A DNA stretch of 64,000 nt from Auanema rhodensis (Eukaryota; Nematoda; Chromadorea; Rhabditida; Rhabditidae): contig OZ059895.1 in NCBI GenBank assembly GCA_964057225.1, positions 19,230,688 through 19,294,687 on the forward strand, given 5' to 3'. Position numbers and translations under genes: made by a program. Shown piece by piece: positions 13,201 to 29,200 of this stretch (positions within the stretch are counted from its first letter, which is position 1; each line of letters opens with the position of its first letter). Below the pieces are notes generated by a model, which made no database searches, was not told where the DNA came from, and was given only the letters and a program-made list of their open reading frames with translations.

Positions 13201-16200
13201 ATCACGTGTACAATTAATTAGCATAAATTAAAGTTCACGTAAATTTCAAAGTCATGGTTACCATGCACCAATATCAATAAAAATTTGTTTTTAGACTAAT
13301 ATGGACATGGGGAATCTAATTTTGAAAACCGCATCTTTTTATCTTTCACGGGAAGCGAGTTACATACCATTTGCACATCACGTGTATATATAATTAGCAT
13401 AAATTAAAGTTCACGTAAATTTCAAAGTCATGGTTACCATGCACCAATATCAATAAAAATTTGTTTTTAGACTAATATCGACATGGGGAATCTAATTCTG
13501 AAAACCGCATCTCTTTATCTTTCACGGGAAGCGAGTTATTACATACCATTTGCACATCACGTGTATATATAATTAGCATAAATTAAACTTCACGTAAATT
13601 TCAAAGTCATGGTTACCATGCACCAATATCAATAAAAATTTGTTTTTAGACTAACATGGACATGGGGAATCTAATTTTGAAAAACCGCATCTTTTTATCT
13701 TTCACGGGAAGCGAGTTACATACCCTATGCACATCACGTGTGCAATTAATTAGCATAAATTAAAGTTCACGTAAATTTCACAGTCATGGTTACCATGCAC
13801 CAATATCAATAAAAATTTGTTTTTAGACTAATATGGACATGGGGAATCTAATTTTGAGAACCGCATCTTTTTATCTTTCACGGGAAGCGAGTTACACACC
13901 ATGTGCACATCACGTGTACATTTAATTAGCATAACTTAAAGTTCACGTAAATTTCAAAGTCATGGTTACCATGCACCAATATCAATAAAAATTTGTTTTT
14001 AGACTAATATCGACATGGGGAATCTAATTCTGAAAACCGCATCTCTTTATCTTTCACGGGAAGCGAGTTATTACATACCATTTGCACATCACGTGTATAT
14101 ATAATTAGCATAAATTAAACTTCACGTAAATTTCAAAGTCATGGTTACCATGCACCAATATCAATAAAAATTTGTTTTTAGACTAACATGGACATGGGGA
14201 ATCTAGTTTTGAAAAACCGCATCTTTTTATCTTTCACGGGAAGCGAGTTACATACCCTATGCACATCACGTGTATATATAATTAGCATAAATTAAACTTC
14301 ACGTAAATTTCAAAGTCATGGTTACCATGCACCAATATCAATAAAAATTTGTTTTTAGACTAATATGGACATGGGGAATCTAATTTTGAGAACCGCATCT
14401 TTTTATCTTTCACGGGAAGCGAGTTACACACCATGTGCACATCACGTGTACATTTAATTAGCATAACTTAAAGTTCACGTAAATTTCAAAGTCATGGTTA
14501 CCATGCACCAATATCAATAAAAATTTGTTTTTAGACTAATATGGACATGGGGAATCTAATTTTGAAAACCGCATCTCTTTATCTTTCACGGGAAGCGAGT
14601 TACATACCATGTGCACATCACGTGTACAATTAATTAGCATAAATTAAAGTTCACGTAAATTTCAAAGTCATGGTTACCATGCACCAATATCAATAAAAAT
14701 TTGTTTTTAGACTAATATGGACATGGGGAATCTAATTTTGAAAACCGCATCTCTTTATCTTTCACGGGAAGCTAGTTACATACCATTTGCACATCACGTG
14801 TATATATAATTAGCATAAATTAAAGTTCACGTAAATTTCAAAGTCATGGTTACCATGCACCAATATCAATAAAAATTTGTTTTTAGACTAATATGGACAT
14901 GGGGAATCTAATTTTGAAAACCGCATCTTTTTATCTTTCACGGGAAGCGAGTTACATACCATGTGCACATCACGTGTACAATAAATTAGCATAAATTAAA
15001 GTTCACGTGAATTTGAAATTCATGGTAACCATACACCGATATCAATAATGTTTTGTTTTTAGACTAATATGGATATGGGGAATCTAATTTTGAAAACCGC
15101 ATCTTTTTATCTTTCACGGGAAGCGAGTTACATACCATGTGCACATCACGTGTACAATTAATTAGCATAAATTAAAGTTCACGTAAATTTCAAAGTCATG
15201 GTTACCATGCACCAATATCAATAAAAATTTGTTTTTAGACTAATATGGACATGGGGAATCTAATTTTGAAAACCGCATCTTTTTATCTTTCACGGGAAGC
15301 GAGTTACATACCATTTGCACATCACGTGTATATATAATTAGCATGAATTAAAGTTCACGTAAATTTCAAAGTCATGGTTACCATGCACCAATATCAATAA
15401 AAATTTGTTTTTAGACTAATATCGACATGGGGAATCTAATTCTGAAAACCGCATCTCTTTATCTTTCACGGGAAGCGAGTTATTACATACCATTTGCACA
15501 TCACGTGTATATATAATTAGCATAAATTAAAGTTCACGTAAATTTCAAAGTCATGGTTACCATGCACCAATATCAATAAAAATTTGTTTTTAGACTAACA
15601 TGGACATGGGGAATCTAATTTTGAAAAACCGCATCTTTTTATCTTTCACGGGAAGCGAGTTACATACCCTGTGCACATCACGTGTACAATTAATTAGCAT
15701 AAATTAAAGTTCACGTAAATTTCACAGTCATGGTTACCATGCACCAATATCAATAAAAATTTGTTTTTAGACTAATATGGACATGGGGAATCTAATTTTG
15801 AGAACCGCATCTTTTTATCTTTCACGGGAAGCGAGTTACACACCATGTGCACATCACGTGTACATTTAATTAGCATAACTTAAAGTTCACGTAAATTTCA
15901 AAGTCATGGTTACCATGCACCAATATCAATAAAAATTTGTTTTTAGACTAATATGGACATGGGGAATCTAATTTTGAAAACCGCATCTCTTTATCTTTCA
16001 CGGGAAGCGAGTTACATACCATGTGCACATCACGTGTACAATTAATTAGCATAAATTAAAGTTCACGTAAATTTCAAAGTCATGGTTACCATACACCGAT
16101 ATCAATAAAAATTTGTTTTTAGACTAATATGGACATGGGGAATCTAATTTTGAAAACCGCATCTCTTTATCTTTCACGGGAAGCGAGTTACATACCATTT

Positions 16201-18400
16201 GCACATCACGTGTATATATAATTAGCATAAATTAAAGTTCACGTAAATTTCAAAGTCATGGTTACCATGCACCAATATCAATAAAAATTTGTTTTTAGAC
16301 TAATATGGACATGGGGAATCTAATTTTGAAAACCGCATCTCTTTATCTTTCACGGGAAGCGAGTTACATACCATTTGCACATCACGTGTATATATAATTA
16401 GCATAAATTAAAGTTCACGTAAATTTCAAAGTCATGGTTACCATGCACCAATATCAATAAAAATTTGTTTTTAGACTAACATGGACATGGGGAATCTAAT
16501 TTTGAAAACCGCATCTTTTTATCTTTCACAGGAAGCGAGTTACATACCATGTGCACATCACGTGTACAATTAATTAGCATAAATTAAAGTTCACGTAAAT
16601 TTCACAGTCATGGTTACCATGCACCAATATCAATAAAAATTTGTTTTTAGACTAATATGGACATGGGGAATCTAATTTTGAGAACCGCATCTTTTTATCT
16701 TTCACAGGAAGCGAGTTACACACCATGTGCACATCACGTGTATATATAATTAGCATAAATTAAAGTTCACGTAAATTTCAAAGTCATGGTTACCATACAC
16801 CGATATCAATAATGTTATGTTTTTAGACTAATATGGACATGGGGAATCTAATTTTGAAAACCGCATCTCTTTATCTTTCACGGGAAGCGAGTTACATACC
16901 ATTTTCACATCACGTGTATATATAATTAGCATAAATTAAAGTTCACGTAAATTTCAAAGTCATGGTTACCATGCACCAATATCAATAAAAATTTGTTTTT
17001 AGACTAATATGGACATGGGGAATCTAATTTTGAAAACCGCATCTTTTTATCTTTCACGGGAAGCGAGTTACATACCATTTGCACATCACGTGTATATATA
17101 ATTAGCATAAATTAAAGTTCACGTAAATTTCAAAGTCATGGTTACCATACACCGATATCAATAAAAATTTGTTTTTAGACTAATATGGACATGGGGAATC
17201 TAATTTTGAAAACCGCATCTCTTTATCTTTCACGGGAAGCGAGTTACATACCATTTGCACATCACGTGTATATATAATTAGCATAAATTAAAGTTCACGT
17301 AAATTTCAAAGTCATGGTTACCATGCACCAATATCAATAATGTTATGGTTTTAGACTAATATGGACATGGGGAATCTAATTTTGAAAACCGCATCTTTTT
17401 ATCTTTCACGGGAAGCGAGTTACATACCATTTGCACATCACGTGTATATATAATTAGCATAAATTAAAGTTCACGTAAATTTCAAAGTCATGGTTACCAT
17501 GCACCAATATCAATAAAAATTTGTTTTTAGACTAATATGGACATGGGGAATCTAATTTTGAAAACCGCATCTGTTTATCTTTCACGGGAAGCGAGTTACA
17601 TACCATTTGCACATCACGTGTATATATAATTAGCATAAATTAAAGTTCACGTAAATTTCAAAGTCATGGTTACCATACACCGATATCAATAATGTTATGG
17701 TTTTAGACTAATATGGACATGGGGAATCTAATTTTGAAAACCGCATCTTTTTATCTTTCACGGGAAGCGAGTTACATACCATTTGCACATCACGTGTATA
17801 TATAATTAGCATAAATTAAAGTTCACGTAAATTTCAAAGTCATGGTTACCATGCACCAATATCAATAAAAATTTGTTTTTAGACTAATATGGACATGGGG
17901 AATCTAATTTTGAAAACCGCATCTCTTTATCTTTCACGGGAAGCGAGTTACATACCATTTGCACATCACGTGTACAATTAATTAGCATAAATTAAAGTTC
18001 ACGTAAATTTCAAAGTCATGGTTACCATACACCGATATCAATAATGTTATGATTTTAGACTAATATGGACATGGGGAATCTAATTTTGAAAACCGCATCT
18101 CTTTATCTTTCACGGGAAGCGAGTTACATACCATTTGCACATCACGTGTATATATAATTAGCATAAATTAAAGTTCACGTAAATTTCAAAGTCATGATTA
18201 CCATGCACCAATATCAATAAAAATTTGTTTTTAGACTAATATGGACATGGGGAATCTAATTTTGAAAACCGCATCTCTTTATCTTTCACGGGAAGCGAGT
18301 TACATACCATTTGCACATCACGTGTATATATAATTAGCATAAATTAAAGTTCATGTAAATTTCAAAGTCATGGTTACCATACACCGATATCAATAATGTT
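13200..18400 (+). repeat. mixed monomer block with 177- and 179-bp units
   Basis: This stretch mixes subtypes. Units with AAACTT instead of AAAGTT occur at 13585, 14117 and 14294; the spacings of 532 and 177 bases fit three units (one +3 and one +1) and one unit (+1). Three of the four units with an extra A (GAAAAACCG) lie here, near 13679, 14211 and 15633; the fourth is near 1359. The order of subtypes resembles that around 700-1750, suggesting an old shared block. From about 16.9 kb the units switch mainly to the GTATATATAATTAG leader. No gene is present. Confidence 0.8.
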
Positions 18401-21400
18401 ATGTTTTTAGACTAATATGGACATGGGGAATCTAATTTTGAAAACCGCATCTCTTTATCTTTCACGGGAAGCGAGTTACATACCATGTGCACATCACGTG
18501 TACAATTAATTAGCATAAATTAAAGTTCACGTAAATTTCAAAGTCATTGTTACCACGCACCAATATCAATAATGTTATGTTTTTAGACTAATATGGACAT
18601 GGGGAATCTAATTTTGAAAACCGCATCTCTTTATCTTCCACGGGAAGCGAGTTACATTCCACGTGCACATCACGTGTACATTTAATTAGCATAAATTAAA
18701 GTTCACGTAAATTTCAAAGTCATTGTTACCATGCACCAAAATCAATAAAAATTTGTTTTTAGACTAATATGGAGCTGGGGAATCTAATTTTGAGAACCGC
18801 ATCTCTTTATCTTCCACGGGAAGCAAGTTACATACCATGTGCACATCACGTGTACAATAAATTAGCATAAATTAAAGTTCACGTGAATTTGAAATTCATG
18901 GTAACCATACACCGATATCAATAATGTTTTGTTTTTAGACTAATATGGATATGGGGAATCTAATTTTGAAAACCGCATCTTTTTATCTTTCACGGGAAGC
19001 GAGTTACATACCATGTGCACATCACGTGTACAATTAATTAGCATAAATTAAAGTTCACGTAAATTTCAAAGTCATGGTTACCATGCACCAATATCAATAA
19101 AAATTTGTTTTTAGACTAATATGGACATGGGGAATCTAATTTTGAAAACCGCATCTTTTTATCTTTCACGGGAAGCGAGTTACATACCATTTGCACATCA
19201 CGTGTATATATAATTAGCATAAATTAAAGTTCACGTAAATTTCAAAGTCATGGTTACCATGCACCAATATCAATAAAAATTTGTTTTTAGACTAATATGG
19301 ATATGGGGAATCTAATTCTGAAAACCGCATCTCTTTATCTTTCACGGGAAGCGAGTTATTACATACCATTTGCACATCACGTGTATATATAATTAGCATA
19401 AATTAAAGTTCACGTAAATTTCAAAGTCATGGTTACCATACACCGATATCAATAATGTTATGTTTTTAGACTAATATGGACATGGGGAATCTAATTTTGA
19501 AAACCGCATCTCTTTATCTTTCACGGGAAGCGAGTTACATACCATGTGCACATCACGTGTACAATTAATTAGCATAAATTAAAGTTCACGTAAATTTCAA
19601 AGTCATTGTTACCACGCACCAATATCAATAATGTTATGTTTTTAGACTAATATGGACATGGGGAATCTAATTTTGAAAACCGCATCTCTTTATCTTTCAC
19701 GGGAAGCGAGTTACATACCACGTGCACATCACGTGTACATTTAATTAGCATAAATTAAAGTTCATGTAAATTTCAAAGTCATTGTTACCATGCACCAAAA
19801 TCAATAAAAATTTGTTTTTAGACTAATATGGACATGGGGAATCTAATTTTGAGAACCGCATCTCTTTATCTTTCACGGGAAGCGAGTTACATACCATGTG
19901 CACATCACGTGTACAATAAATTAGCATAAATTAAAGTTCACGTGAATTTGAAATTCATGGTAACCATACACCGATATCAATAATGTTTTGTTTTTAGACT
20001 AATATGGATATGGGGAATCTAATTTTGAAAACCGCATCTTTTTATCTTTCACGGGAAGCGAGTTACATACCATGTGCACATCACGTGTACAATTAATTAG
20101 CATAAATTAAAGTTCACGTAAATTTCAAAGTCATGGTTACCATGCACCAATATCAATAAAAATTTGTTTTTAGACTAATATGGACATGGGGAATCTAATT
20201 TTGAAAACCGCATCTTTTTATCTTTCACGGGAAGCGAGTTACATACCATTTGCACATCACGTGTATATATAATTAGCATAAATTAAAGTTCACGTAAATT
20301 TCAAAGTCATGGTTACCATGCACCAATATCAATAAAAATTTGTTTTTAGACTAATATGGACATGGGGAATCTAATTCTGAAAACCGCATCTCTTTATCTT
20401 TCACGGGAAGCGAGTTATTACATACCATTTGCACATCACGTGTATATATAATTAGCATAAATTAAAGTTCACGTAAATTTCAAAGTCATGGTTACCATGC
20501 ACCAATATCAATAAAAATTTGTTTTTAGACTAACATGGACATGGGGAATCTAATTTTGAAAACCGCATCTTTTTATCTTTCACGGGAAGCGAGTTACATA
20601 CCATGTGCACATCACGTGTACAATTAATTAGCATAAATTAAAGTTCACGTAAATTTCACAGTCATGGTTACCATGCACCAATATCAATAAAAATTTGTTT
20701 TTAGACTAATATGGACATGGGGAATCTAATTTTGAGAACCGCATCTCTTTATCTTTCACGGGAAGCGAGTTACATACCATTTGCACATCACGTGTATATA
20801 TAATTAGCATAAATTAAAGTTCACGTAAATTTCAAAGTCATGGTTACCATGCACCAATATCAATAAAAATTTGTTTTTAGACTAACATGGACATGGGGAA
20901 TCTAATTTTGAAAACCGCATCTCTTTATCTTTCAAGGGAAGCGAGTTACACACCATGTGCACATCACGTGTACATTTAATTAGCATAACTTAAAGTTCAC
21001 GTAAATTTCAAAGTCATGGTTACCATGCACCAATATCAATAAAAATTTGTTTTTAGACTAATATGGACATGGGGAATCTAATTCTGAAAACCGCATCTCT
21101 TTATCTTTCACGGGAAGCGAGTTATTACATACCATTTGCACATCACGTGTATATATAATTAGCATAAATTAAAGTTCACGTAAATTTCAAAGTCATGGTT
21201 ACCATGCACCAATATCAATAAAAATTTGTTTTTAGACTAACATGGACATGGGGAATCTAATTTTGAAAACCGCATCTTTTTATCTTTCACGGGAAGCGAG
21301 TTACATACCATTTGCACATCACGTGTATATATAATTAGCATAAATTAAAGTTCACGTAAATTTCAAAGTCATGGTTACCATGCACCAATATCAATAAAAA

Positions 21401-22560
21401 TTTGTTTTTAGACTAATATGGACATGGGGAATCTAATTTTGAAAACCGCATCTTTTTATCTTTCACGGGAAGCGAGTTACACACCATGTGCACATCACGT
21501 GTACATTTAATTAGCATAACTTAAAGTTCACGTAAATTTCAAAGTCATGGTTACCATGCACCAATATCAATAAAAATTTGTTTTTAGACTAATATGGACA
21601 CGGGGAATCTAATTTTGAAAACCGCATCTTTTTATCTTTCACGGGAAGCGAGTTACATACCATGTGCACATCACGTGTACAATTAATTAGCATAAATTAA
21701 AGTTCACGTAAATTTCACAGTCATGGTTACCATGCACCAATATCAATAATGTTTTGTTTTTAGACTAATATGGACATGGGGAATCTAATTTTGAAAACCG
21801 CATCTCTTTATCTTTCACGGGAAGCGAGTTACACACCATTTGCACATCACGTGTATATATAATTAGCATAACTTAAAGTTCACGTAAATTTCAAAGTCAT
21901 GGTTACCATACACCGATATCAATAAAAATTTGTTTTTAGACTAATATGGACATGGGGAATCTAATTCTGAAAACCGCATCTCTTTATGTTTCACGGGAAG
22001 CGAGTTATTACATACCATTTGCACATCACGTGTACAATTAATTAGCATAAATTAAAGTTCACGTAAATTTGAAATTCATGGTAACCATACACCGATATCA
22101 ATAATGTTTTGTTTTTAGACTAATATGGACATGGGGAATCTTATTTTGAAAACCGCATCTCTTTATCTTTCACGGGAAGCGAGTTACATACCATTTGCAC
22201 ATCACGTGTATATATAATTAGCATAAATTAAAGTTCACGTAAATTTCAAAGTCATGGTTACCATACACCGATATCAATAATGTTATGGTTTTAGACTAAT
22301 ATGGACATGGGGAATCTAATTTTGAAAACCGCATCTTTTTATCTTTCACGGGAAGCGAGTTACATACCATTTGCACATCACGTGTATATATAATTAGCAT
22401 AAATTAAAGTTCACGTAAATTTCAAAGTCATGGTTACCATGCACCAATATCAATAAAAATTTGTTTTTAGACTAATATGGACATGGGGAATCTAATTTTG
22501 AAAACCGCATCTCTTTATCTTTCACGGGAAGCGAGTTACATACCATTTGCACATCACGTG
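18400..22560 (+). repeat. block with a six-unit (1059 bp) duplication
   Basis: TGCACCAAAATC occurs at 18732 and 19791, 1059 bp apart (6 x 176 plus the TTA unit at 19356). The flanking units, including the ACAATAAATTAG unit at 18854 and 19913, keep the same order. After about 20.4 kb units carrying CATAACTTAAAG and CACAGTCATGG alternate with 179-bp units. Satellite only. Confidence 0.8.
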
Positions 22561-22734
22561 TATATATAATTAGCATAAATTAAAGTTCATGTAAATTTGA
22601 AATTCATGGTAACCATACACCAATATCAATAAAAATTTGTTTTTAGACTGATATGGACATGGGGAAGCTAATTTTGAAAACGCATCTCTTTATCTTTCAC
22701 GTGAAGCGAGTTACATACCAAGTGCACATCACGT
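22560..22734 (+). repeat. 175-bp monomer subtype, first of 7
   Basis: This unit has a linked set of changes: GACTGATATGG, GGGGAAGCTAA, loss of one C in GAAAACGCATC, CACGTGAAGCG in place of CACGGGAAGCG, and CCAAGTGCAC. The same set recurs with GGGGAAGC at 22661, 27770, 32876, 36750, 38336, 40799 and 45553. It is the clearest tracer of segmental copying in the central array. The change to CACGTGAAG creates TTCACGTGAA, an additional perfect palindrome inside the otherwise conserved part of the unit. Confidence 0.9.
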
Positions 22735-25700
22735 GTACATTTAATTAGCATAAATTAAAGTTCACGTAAATTTCAAAGTCATGGTTACCATACACCGATA
22801 TCAATAAAAATTTGTTTTTAGACTAATATGGACATGGGGAATCTAATTCTGAAAACCGCATCTCTTTATGTTTCACGGGAAGCGAGTTATTACATACCAT
22901 TTGCACATCACGTGTATATATAATTAGCATAAATTAAAGTTCACGTAAATTTCAAAGTCATGGTTACCATACACCGATATCAATAATGTTATGGTTTTAG
23001 ACTAATATGGACATGGGGAATCTAATTTTGAAAACCGCATCTTTTTATCTTTCACGGGAAGCGAGTTACATACCATTTGCACATCACGTGTATATATAAT
23101 TAGCATAAATTAAAGTTCACGTAAATTTCAAAGTCATGGTTACCATGCACCAATATCAATAAAAATTTGTTTTTAGACTAATATGGACATGGGGAATCTA
23201 ATTTTGAAAACCGCATCTCTTTATCTTTCACGGGAAGCGAGTTACATACCATTTGCACATCACGTGTATATATAATTAGCATAAATTAAAGTTCACGTAA
23301 ATTTCAAAGTCATGGTTACCATGCACCAATATCAATAAAAATTTGTTTTTAGACTAATATGGACATGGGGAATCTAATTTTGAAAACCGCATCTCTTGAT
23401 CTTTCACGGGAAGCGAGTTACATACCATTTGCACATCACGTGTATATATAATTAGCATAAATTAAAGTTCACGTAAATTTCAAAGTCATGGTTACCATGC
23501 ACCAATATCAATAAAAATTTGTTTTTAGACTAACATGGACATGGGGAATCTAATTTTGAAAACCGCATCTTTTTATCTTTCACGGGAAGCGAGTTACATA
23601 CCATGTGCACATCACGTGTACAATTAATTAGCATAAATTAAAGTTCACGTAAATTTCACAGTCATGGTTACCATGCACCAATATCAATAAAAATTTGTTT
23701 TTAGACTAATATGGACATGGGGAATCTAATTTTGAGAACCGCATCTTTTTATCTTTCACGGGAAGCGAGTTACACACCATGTGCACATCACGTGTACATT
23801 TAATTAGCATAACTTAAAGTTCACGTAAATTTCAAAGTCATGGTTACCATGCACCAATATCAATAAAAATTTGTTTTTAGACTAATATGGACACGGGGAA
23901 TCTAATTTTGAAAACCGCATCTTCTTATCTTTCACGGGAAGCGAGTTACATACCATGTGCACATCACGTGTACAATTAATTAGCATAAATTAAAGTTCAC
24001 GTAAATTTGAAATTCATGGTAACCATACACCGATATCAATAATGTTTTGTTTTTAGACTAATATGGACATGGGGAATCTTATTTTGAAAACCGCATCTCT
24101 TTATCTTTCACGGGAAGCGAGTTACATACCATTTGCACATCACGTGTATATATAATTAGCATAAATTAAAGTTCACGTAAATTTCAAAGTCATGGTTACC
24201 ATGCACCAATATCAATAAAAATTTGTTTTTAGACTAATATGGACATGGGGAATCTAATTTTGAAAACCGCATCTCTTTATCTTTCACGGGAAGCGAGTTA
24301 CATACCATGTGCACATCACGTGTACAATTAATTAGCATAAATTAAAGTTCACGTAAATTTCAAAGTCATGGTTACCATACACCGATATCAATAAAAATTT
24401 GTTTTTAGACTAATATGGACATGGGGAATCTAATTTTGAAAACCGCATCTTTTTATCTTTCACGGGAAGCGAGTTACATACCATTTGCACATCACGTGTA
24501 TATATAATTAGCATAAATTAAAGTTCACGTAAATTTCAAAGTCATGGTTACCATACACCGATATCAATAATGTTATGGTTTTAGACTAATATGGACATGG
24601 GGAATCTAATTTTGAAAACCGCATCTTTTTATCTTTCACGGGAAGCGAGTTACATACCATTTGCACATCACGTGTATATATAATTAGCATAAATTAAAGT
24701 TCACGTAAATTTCAAAGTCATGGTTACCATGCACCAATATCAATAAAAATTTGTTTTTAGACTAATATGGACATGGGGAATCTAATTTTGAAAACCGCAT
24801 CTCTTTATCTTTCACGGGAAGCGAGTTACATACCATTTGCACATCACGTGTATATATAATTAGCATAAATTAAAGTTCACGTAAATTTCAAAGTCATGGT
24901 TACCATACACCGATATCAATAATGTTATGGTTTTAGACTAATATGGACATGGGGAATCTAATTTTGAAAACCGCATCTTTTTATCTTTCACGGGAAGCGA
25001 GTTACATACCATTTGCACATCACGTGTATATATAATTAGCATAAATTAAAGTTCACGTAAATTTCAAAGTCATGGTTACCATGCACCAATATCAATAAAA
25101 ATTTGTTTTTAGACTAATATGGACATGGGGAATCTAATTTTGAAAACCGCATCTCTTTATCTTTCACGGGAAGCGAGTTACATACCATTTGCACATCACG
25201 TGTATATATAATTAGTATAAATTAAAGTTCATGTAAATTTGAAATTCATGGTAACCATACACCAATATCAATAATGTTATGGTTTTAGACTAATATGGAC
25301 ATGGGGAATCTAATTTTGAAAACCGCATCTTTTTATCTTTCACGGGAAGCGTGTTACATACCATTTGCACATCACGTGTATATATAATTAGCATAAATTA
25401 AAGTTCACGTAAATTTCAAAGTCATGGTTACCATGCACCAATATCAATAAAAATTTGTTTTTAGACTAATATGGACATTGGGAATCTAATTTTGAAAACC
25501 GCATCTCTTTATCTTTCACGGGAAGCGTGTTACATACCATTTGCACATCACGTGTATATATAATTAGCATAAATTAAAGTTCACGTAAATTTCAAAGTCA
25601 TGGTTACCATGCACCAATATCAATAAAAATTTGTTTTTAGACTAATATGGACATTGGGAATCTAATTTTGAAAACCGCATCTCTTTATCTTTCACGGGAA

Positions 25701-26200
25701 GCGAGTTACATACCATTTGCACATCACGTGTATATATAATTAGCATAAATTAAAGTTCACGTAAATTTCAAAGTCATGGTTACCATACACTGATATCAAT
25801 AATGTTATGGTTTTAGACTAATATGGACATGGGGAATCTAATTTTGAAAACCGCATCTTTTTATCTTTCACGGGAAGCGTGTTACATACCATTTGCACAT
25901 CACGTGTATATATAATTAGCATAAATTAAAGTTCACGTAAATTTCAAAGTCATGGTTACCATGCACCAATATCAATAAAAATTTGTTTTTAGACTAATCT
26001 GGACATGGGGAATCTAATTTTGAAAACCGCATCTCTTTATCTTTCACGGGAAGCGAGTTACATACCATTTGCACATCACGTGTACAATTAATTAGCATAA
26101 ATTAAAGTTCACGTAAATTTCAAAGTCATTGTTACCACGCACCAATATCAATAATGTTATGTTTTTTGACTAATATGGACATGGGGAATCTAATTTTGAA
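22560..26200 (+). repeat. mixed block with ATGGTTTTAGAC and AGCGTGTTAC units
   Basis: About 21 units, many with AATGTTATGG. From 25.3 kb a group appears with AAGCGTGTTAC in place of AAGCGAGTTAC and GGACATTGGG in place of GGACATGGGG. The CACTGATATC variant first appears near 25788 and later marks the large HORs to the right (near 28430, 29660, 30540, 33537, 34592, 39350, 41812, 43397, 48932 and 55176), so these HORs probably share an ancestor with this segment. Confidence 0.75.
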
Positions 26201-29200
26201 AACCGCATCTCTTTATCTTTCACGGGAAGCGAGTTACATACCACGTGCACAACACGTGTACAATTAATTAGCATAAATTAAAGTTCATGTAAATTTCAAA
26301 GTCATTGTTACCACGCACCAATATCAATAATGTTATGTTTTTTGACTAATATGGACATGGGGAATCTAATTTTGAAAACCGCATCTTTTTATCTTTCACG
26401 GGAAGCGAGTTACATACCATGTGCACATCACGTGTACAATTAATTAGCATAAATTAAAGTTCATGTAAATTTCAAAGTCATTGTTACCACGCACCAATAT
26501 CAATAATGTTATGTTTTTTGACTAATATGGACATGGGGAATCTAATTTTGAAAACCGCATCTCTTTATCTTTCACGGGAAGCGAGTTACATACCACGTGC
26601 ACATCACGTGTACATTTAATTAGCATAAATTAAAGTTCACGTAAATTTCAAAGTCATGGTTACCATGCACCAATATCAATAAAAATTTGTTTTTAGACTA
26701 ATATGGACATGGGGAATCTAATTTTGAAAACCGCATCTCTTTATCTTTCACGGGAAGCGAGTTACATACCATTTGCACATCACGTGTATATATAATTAGC
26801 ATAAATTAAAGTTCACGTAAATTTCAAAGTCATGGTTACCATGCACCAATATCAATAAAAATTTGTTTTTAGACTAACATGGACATGGGGAATCTAATTT
26901 TGAAAACCGCATCTTTTTATCTTTCACGGGAAGCGAGTTACATACCATGTGCACATCACGTGTACAATTAATTAGCATAAATTAAAGTTCACGTAAATTT
27001 CACAGTCATGGTTACCATGCACCAATATCAATAAAAATTTGTTTTTAGACTAATATGGACATGGGGAATCTAATTTTGAGAACCGCATCTTTTTATCTTT
27101 CACGGGAAGCGAGTTACACACCATGTGCACATCACGTGTACATTTAGTTAGCATAACTTAAAGTTCACGTAAATTTCAAAGTCATGGTTACCATGCACCA
27201 ATATCAATAAAAATTTGTTTTTAGACTAATATGGACATGGGGAATCTAATTCTGAAAACCGCATCTCTTTATCTTTCACGGGAAGCGAGTTATTACATAC
27301 CATTTGCACATCACGTGTACATTTAATTAGCATAAATTAAAGTTCACGTAAATTTCAAAGTCATGGTTACCATGCACCAATATCAATAAAAATTTGTTTT
27401 TAGACTAATATGGACATGGGGAATCTAATTTTGAAAACCGCATCTTTTTATCTTTCACGGGAAGCGAGTTACATACCATGTGCACATCACGTGTACAATT
27501 AATTAGCATAAATTAAAGTTCACGTAAATTTGAAATTCATGGTAACCATACACCGATATCAATAATGTTTTGTTTTTAGACTAATATGGACATGGGGAAT
27601 CTAATTTTGAAAACCGCATCTCTTTATCTTTCACGGGAAGCGAGTTACATACCATTTGCACATCACGTGTACATTTAATTAGCATAAATTAAAGTTCATG
27701 TAAATTTGAAATTCATGGTAACCATACACCAATATCAATAAAAATTTGTTTTTAGACTGATATGGACATGGGGAAGCTAATTTTGAAAACGCATCTCTTT
27801 ATCTTTCACGTGAAGCGAGTTACATACCAAGTGCACATCACGTGTACATTTAATTAGCATAAATTAAAGTTCACGTAAATTTCAAAGTCATGGTTACCAT
27901 GCACCAATATCAATAAAAATTTGTTTTTAGACTAATATGGACATGGGGAATCTAATTTTGAAAACCGCATCTCTTTATCTTTCACGGGAAGCGAGTTACA
28001 TACCATGTGCACATCACGTGTACAATTGATTAGCATAAATTAAAGTTCACGTAAATTTCAAAGTCATGGTTACCATACACCGATATCAATAATGTTTTGT
28101 TTTTAGACTAATATGGATATGGGGAATCTAATTTTGAAAACCGCATCTCTTTATCTTTCACGGGAAGCGAGTTACATACCATTTGCACATCACGTGTATA
28201 TATAATTAGCATAAATTAAAGTTCACGTAAATTTCAAAGTCATGGTTACCATGCACCAATATCAATAAAAATTTGTTTTTAGACTAATATGGACATTGGG
28301 AATCTAATTTTGAAAACCGCATCTCTTTATCTTTCACGGGAAGCGAGTTACATACCATTTGCACATCACGTGTATATATAATTAGCATGAATTAAAGTTC
28401 ACGTAAATTTCAAAGTCATGGTTACCATACACTGATATCAATAATGTTATGGTTTTAGACTAATATGGACATGGGGAATCTAATTTTGAAAACCGCATCT
28501 TTTTATCTTTCACGGGAAGCGTGTTACATACCATTTGCACATCACGTGTATATATAATTAGCATAAATTAAAGTTCACGTAAATTTCAAAGTCATGGTTA
28601 CCATGCACCAATATCAATAAAAATTTGTTTTTAGACTAATATGGACATGGGGAATCTAATTTTGAAAACCGCATCTTTTTATCTTTCACGGGAAGCGTGT
28701 TACATACCATTTGCACATCACGTGTATATATAATTAGCATAAATTAAAGTTCACGTAAATTTCAAAGTCATGGTTACCATGCACCAATATCAATAAAAAT
28801 TTGTTTTTAGACTAATATGGACATTGGGAATCTAATTTTGAAAACCGCATCTCTTTATCTTTCACGGGAAGCGAGTTACATACCATTTGCACATCACGTG
28901 TACAATTAATTAGCATAAATTAAAGTTCACGTAAATTTCAAAGTCATTGTTACCACGCACCAATATCAATAATGTTATGTTTTTTGACTAATATGGACAT
29001 GGGGAATCTAATTTTGAAAACCGCATCTCTTTATCTTTCACGGGAAGCGAGTTACATACCACGTGCACATCACGTGTACAATTAATTAGCATAAATTAAA
29101 GTTCACGTAAATTTCAAAGTCATTGTTACCACGCACCAATATCAATAATGTTATGTTTTTTGACTAATATGGACATGGGGAATCTAATTTTGAAAACCGC